This document shows positions 60,188 to 64,000 of a DNA stretch of 64,000 nt, one piece after another. Below the pieces are notes generated by a model that saw only the letters and a list, made by a program, of their open reading frames with translations, did no database searches and was not told the DNA's origin. The position numbers and the translations under genes are program-made. Position 1 is the stretch's first letter. Every line of letters begins with the position of its first letter. The stretch comes from Metellina segmentata (Eukaryota; Arthropoda; Arachnida; Araneae; Tetragnathidae): positions 90,557,578-90,621,577 of the forward strand of contig OX375879.1 in the NCBI GenBank assembly GCA_947359465.1. Reading direction: 5' to 3'.

Positions 60188-60289
60188 CGGAGGCAAAATG
60201 CAATTTGAAATGTCATAACTGTGGTCGATTGGACAAGAAGAAATGCAGATGTGAATGCGCCGATGGATGGGATTCGCCAGACTGCTCAC
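60188..60289 (+). CDS. Gene 3 EGF-like exon
   Basis: A 102-base exon, phase 1-1, with acceptor TGTAAATAG and donor GTACGT. It encodes CNLKCHNCGRLD, then KKCRCECADGWDSPDCS. The last part is the classic EGF ending C-x-C-x-x-G-(W/Y)-x-G/S-x-x-C. It joins phase-correctly to the 53222 exon. The intron between them (6.9 kb) contains the hAT-like element. No further exon was recognised to the end of the window, so the coding sequence probably continues to the right. Confidence 0.75.
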
Positions 60290-61284
60290 GTACGTTTTTT
60301 CTTACATTGTGTATGCAATTTGGTTACTTTTACAAGAATTCTAGTTATTTTTTATGCAATGCATGCAAACATTCAACCATGCTGTTTTGCAAAAGCAGTT
60401 TTCAATCATTTTTGCAACTTTTATTCCTCTGCACTGTTCACTAAATCGAATGGTGATAGTATCCAATGGCGAATTTAGGTTGGTAGAGATGAAAAGTATA
60501 CAAATCCATCGCATCATGAGTTGTGAGAAAGAAATCAAAAAGGTGGCCTTTGATCTTTCCCAGGTTTTGTTCCAGGTAAAGAAAGGATGGGGAGTTTGAA
60601 AAATATTTGCTCCTGAAAATGAACCGAGGCTTGGCCACTTATGGTACTTGTACCATAAAAGCTAATCATAAACCAAGCTTTCTTTTGACACCTTCGATAT
60701 TACTAATATTGTTTAAAACCTTTTCTAACATCACCTACATTAAATCAATTTAAATTATTAGAATATATCTTCTATCCATCTAAATATCGCTAATGGGCAG
60801 CAATAGCAGTACAAATAAAAAATATGGGTTTGTGAGAAATTAGATGTCTTATGTGGAAAACTACATTCGTTCCAGCTTCAAATTAAAATTTTCTTACTTT
60901 GATACCGAACCGAAAGATTGTGTTTTACTGAATGCTGTTTTAGTGTAATGAAAATTTGTAATTGTTTTTCTCAAAATGTGATTTATTGCGCTGTGTCATT
61001 TTGGCAGTCCATTAATGATATCTTAAATACACACGATTGAAAAAAAAATAGTATTTTGCAACAGATTTTCTAAATTTATTCTTTAATAAACTTTCAGATC
61101 TTTTTGAGAATTTTGTTTAGCTTACAAAGGATAAAAACTGTATTCAAATCATTGATAAAACTCGACTTGCGCCCTATTTTGAGTAAAATAATTTAGAATC
61201 ATGGATAATTGAACTCTATTAATCACTCAAAATCTGATTAGTGGCAATTATAATAAACACAGGGAGTTACTTTATTTTCAAAGT

Positions 61285-61700
61285 GTATGTCTATGGAATG
61301 GCTGATATGTTAGCTAAATTAGAAACCCCAATAGGCTCAGTTCGTCGGTTGAAACTTCCCTCTTCAGGCGTCTGGGTAGGGCAAGGAGAGGGAATCCATC
61401 CCTTTGGTGTACTTTATGGAGGAATGAATCAACATATTTTTCAATTACCGAGTGAGCTTAAGTATCTGTATTACTTATAACAAGCCCTTGAACAATTGCT
61501 ACAATTTATGCAAAGCCAGAATAGGCCATATTGTAACTCAGGCCTAATTGAATCATTTTCATCTGGCTGACTACAACAAGTGCCTAATTTGACTTGACGA
61601 GTAAGAGACTTTGGAGCATATCTACTCCTACTGCACAGGAGAGAACATTTTTAGAATCCTCCTTAAAGAAAATGCCTGGTTCTGTTCTGAAAATACATCA
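61285..61700 (+). pseudogene. Non-LTR retrotransposon remnant (RNase H / Cys-His region)
   Basis: A frame from 61285 reads VYGMADMLAKLETP, a degraded Gly-Asn-Glu-x-Ala-Asp-x-Leu-Ala-Lys motif that ends RNase H domains in I/Jockey-type LINEs. About 300 bases on, another frame gives ETLEHIYSYCTGENIF, the Glu-Thr-x-Glu-His-Ile...Cys motif of the terminal zinc-binding region. It is out of frame and lacks upstream domains. Confidence 0.5.
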
Positions 61701-62030
61701 TGTTGTAATAAACACAGTAAAACTGCAGAATGGGAATCACTCGTTCGCTGTTAAACACACTCAGTTTTAGTTTGGTTTGTTATATTTTACAACTCGAGGG
61801 CTTAGCGAGGACATAAAGATCGTGGTAGTAAAAAAAAACCGAAAAGGCCTTGTTTATAGCAAAAAATTTTGAAGTGTTCTGAAATGATTCAGGTCACCGG
61901 ATTGTGTATCGATATGTTTCGCCACCTCTTGAGCACAAAAGTAACTAAACAATCCCACACGAATGAATATTTTTTTAACTATCCACATATATTCTGCGGC
62001 ACGTCTCTTCAATTTCTTAACACCCTTTAA

Positions 62031-62215
62031 CCTATAGGTGATTGTCTCAACTAGGTTTCTCGCGTAAAGCAAAACTGACGAGATTGAAAGATCTTTTTAA
62101 GTTCTCGTCATTAGAAGAAAACTAACCCTTGATCTCGTTATCATCATAAACTGTAACACATTATTATTATCATTTTAAAAAAATGACGAAATATCTCATC
62201 TAAACCATTTGGAGG
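62031..62215 (-). mobile_element. piggyBac-like MITE, degraded copy
   Basis: TTAACCTATAGGTGATTGTC on the left and CTAAACCATTTGGAGGATT on the right are the family ends. GACGAGATT, TTCTCGTCATTAGAAG and ATGACGAAATATCTCATC are remnants of the palindromic boxes. Confidence 0.45.
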
Positions 62216-62289
62216 ATTCAAACCTACACAACATTGGTGAGTTATCACTAGGATCACTACACAACCCGGTTAGAAGAACGTGCCTCAGG

Positions 62290-63349
62290 GTCCCGGTGGG
62301 TTGGTCATTTTCCCACGGGCAGTAGAAAATCTTCGTTCTTCGATGTAAAGTTCAATGCTTACCATAATTCAAGAACATTTACCGTTCTGAATGCGGTTTG
62401 AGAGTAACACTAACTTTACTTGTTTGGTGCAGATATTTTATGAATATTGCTGAAGATATTTTCTGCATACTTTTCCCCCGTTTATCCAATCTTTTGCAGC
62501 AGAAACTAGGAACAAAGGTTGGTGCTGCAGTAGTTTCAATGTACAATAAGTTCCGACATCAAAACATCTTTATAAAATTATCTAAGGCGATAATAAGGTA
62601 ATTCTGAGAAACTATTTGAACTTCTAATTGCCAAAACATTTTTGGCTTTCCAATAGTTAATGGAAAACACTGAGAATTTCAAGTACAGTGAAACTTCGAG
62701 TAACCGTCGGGGTCGGGACCGTGATGGTTAATCGAATAGACGGATTACAGCGAAACCTTAAACAGCAACCCACCCCCATTCATTGCATTTGAACGAATGG
62801 TAAAAAAATGCACTTTTACGAACTGGAAACATACTGTACATATATGTATTTTATTTTGCAGATACAAGCAATATACAATTTAAATTAAATACATATGTAC
62901 ATATTGTTACATGAACTTACGCCCTAGAAGTACATACATATTCAAATTTTAAAATTGTCTGTCATTTTCTTTTGTTTCTTCGAGGCTAAAGGGAGGATGA
63001 TTTTTTTCATGGCAATATGGTTACTGTACATAGAGTACAGTATTCACGTATATGTATACGTGCTAATAACTTTCAATATTTAATTGATTAACTTATAATA
63101 ACGGGCAGACGGTTAAAAGAGTAACGGTTAATCGAAGTTTCACTGCAAATTGATTTGTCCATCTGCAACCATTTTTGTTGCATGAGGATAAAATAGGCCG
63201 GGACAGTTTAAAGATTTGATTCCATTACACGGGGCCAGAATGATCATTGGTGACACGACTGTGGAAAAGTGTCCCGGTCTGAACCAAAAGTATGATAAAT
63301 CTATTTAAATATGTCCCCGATTTGAAACAAAAATATTATGTTACCTAAG
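62290..63349 (+). repeat. 1.1-kb dispersed repeat, right copy
   Basis: The same unit as at 2.06-3.16 kb. It is cut on the right at 63349 by a hAT-like element starting CAGGGCTCCTAACA. The open frame ending NIFIKLSKAIIR corresponds to the one near 2.14-2.37 kb. Confidence 0.7.
62686..63145. mobile_element. Tigger/pogo-type MITE, second copy
   Basis: CAGTGAAACTTCGAGTAACC to GGTTAATCGAAGTTTCACTG, the same position inside the 1.1-kb repeat as the first copy. The right flank is CA instead of TA, a point change after the duplication. Confidence 0.7.
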
Positions 63350-64000
63350 CAGGGCTCCTAACAGGTTTCAAGGTCTAAAAAGGTGACAAAAGTGACAAAT
63401 TGAACCAAAAAGGTGACAAATAGTGACTAATCGAGTACAAAAAGTGACTAATCGAGTACAAAAAGGTGAAAAAAAGTGACTAATCAAGCAAAAAAAAGTA
63501 ACAAATAACAATAATGCTAAATATATTAAGTATAAAGGTAGAAAATAAAAAGATCCTCCCCAGCTACCTATATCTTTCCTTTCTTTGGAAGGATATTTTT
63601 ATTTTCTTCATTTAAAAAGTACATAATTTTAAAATATTAACATAATTTTTTTTAAATCGGAATTACTATTTTTTAATTTGTTTATTTTTGACACAGCTTA
63701 AAGAAATTCTTCTTTTTCTTTGAAAAATTATGTCTTATTTTTTTTGTTGTTGAAAAAGTCTGAAATTAATTTTGTCTTTTTCTTCCGGAGCAACGCGAAA
63801 ATAAGGACAAAAATAAAATGTCTACAGATTTTTCTTTAAAAACAGTCATAAAATTCCCTCTCTCTCTCTATTAGCACAAATAATTTCTTTTAAGTCCCAA
63901 ATGCGGATGTCCAATATTCGGAATTGTCAAAAATTTCAAAGAAAAAAAAATATTGGACGTTTTGCTAACCCGAGTTTTTTTTCCCCCTCACTTTTATTCC
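63350..64000 (-). mobile_element. hAT-like element, internally deleted copy (runs off window)
   Basis: It starts CAGGGCTCCTAACAGG and is the reverse complement of the right part of the 53.8-57.6 kb element (about 57617-56380), including the GTGACAAA/GTGACTAA repeats. The transposase C-terminal coding region (about 56598-57196 of the first copy) is missing: at 63780 TTTTTCTTC is joined straight to CGGAGCAACGCGAAAAT. It interrupts the 1.1-kb repeat at 63349. Confidence 0.7.

Larger units (their letters stand above)
35357..60289 (+). other. Gene 3 span: CAP-superfamily secreted protein with EGF-like module
   Basis: Five + strand exons were recognised: 35357-35764, 38777-39007, 52952-53043, 53222-53260 and 60188-60289. 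They encode signal peptide, CAP domain, cysteine-containing hinge, linker and EGF-like module, the order seen in arthropod CAP proteins (antigen 5/CRISP/PI16/GLIPR relatives). Some chelicerate CAP proteins are venom or salivary components, but many are haemolymph or developmental proteins, so no toxic role is claimed. One exon (the CAP3 Val-Val-Trp...Gly-Cys region and the CAP2 Cys-Asn-Tyr region) is expected between 39.0 and 52.9 kb but was not identified with confidence. The 3' end was also not found. The introns are filled with transposons, including a complete-length Tc1 in intron 1. The gene could be functional with a missed exon, or decayed. Confidence 0.65.

Overview
The window looks like AT-rich nuclear DNA of an arthropod, most likely a chelicerate and perhaps a spider. 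The reasons are short exons scattered over long introns, eukaryotic splice sites and AATAAA signals, a cytosolic-type tRNA-Thr gene, and a dense mixture of Tc1/mariner, pogo/Tigger, hAT and piggyBac-like transposons with tRNA-derived SINEs. The exact taxon cannot be fixed from the sequence. Nearly all open reading frames longer than 60 codons are chance frames or transposon remnants; the host genes show only as small spliced exons.

Three host genes can be supported. (1) About 3.6-10.6 kb, + strand: the 3' part of a secreted or surface multidomain gene. It has a ShKT-type six-cysteine exon, an EGF-like exon and a last exon encoding heptapeptide repeats followed by a hydrophobic tail that looks like a GPI-anchor signal. 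The internal exons are symmetrical phase 1-1. (2) 11.4-16.4 kb, - strand: a complete three-exon gene for a 106-residue secreted, glycine-rich peptide resembling the attacin/diptericin class of antimicrobial peptides, with a TATA box and a consensus NF-kB site upstream. (3) 35.36-60.29 kb, + strand: a CAP-superfamily gene (CRISP/venom-allergen-5-like). It has a signal-peptide plus CAP exon, a second CAP exon with a GC-AG donor, a Pro-Cys-Ser-Gln-Cys hinge exon, a small linker exon and an EGF-like exon. The exon expected to carry the CAP3 region (Val-Val-Trp...Gly-Cys) was not found, and the 3' end was not found either. Genes 1 and 3 share exon phase and module type, so they may be tandem paralogues, with the immune-peptide gene between them on the opposite strand.

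The rest is mobile DNA. A piggyBac-like MITE family (TTAA target site, ends CCCTCCAAGTGG-like) is present as short copies at about 14.1, 32.4, 44.6, 46.5 and 62.0 kb. At 24.5-26.7 kb one copy has been expanded internally into a very regular 122-bp satellite with two palindromes per unit. Other elements are: a 454-bp Tigger-type MITE nested in a 1.1-kb repeat at both ends of the window; four Tc1-like transposons, one with a 0.78-kb element inserted in its transposase; a 3.8-kb decayed hAT-like element with an internally deleted copy running off the right edge; a 731-bp TTAA MITE; pogo-type, mariner-like and non-LTR remnants; and several SINEs.

The most interesting parts are the putative inducible antimicrobial-peptide gene, the tail exon of gene 1, and the MITE-to-satellite conversion. 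All calls come from reading and hand translation; no database search or alignment program was run.
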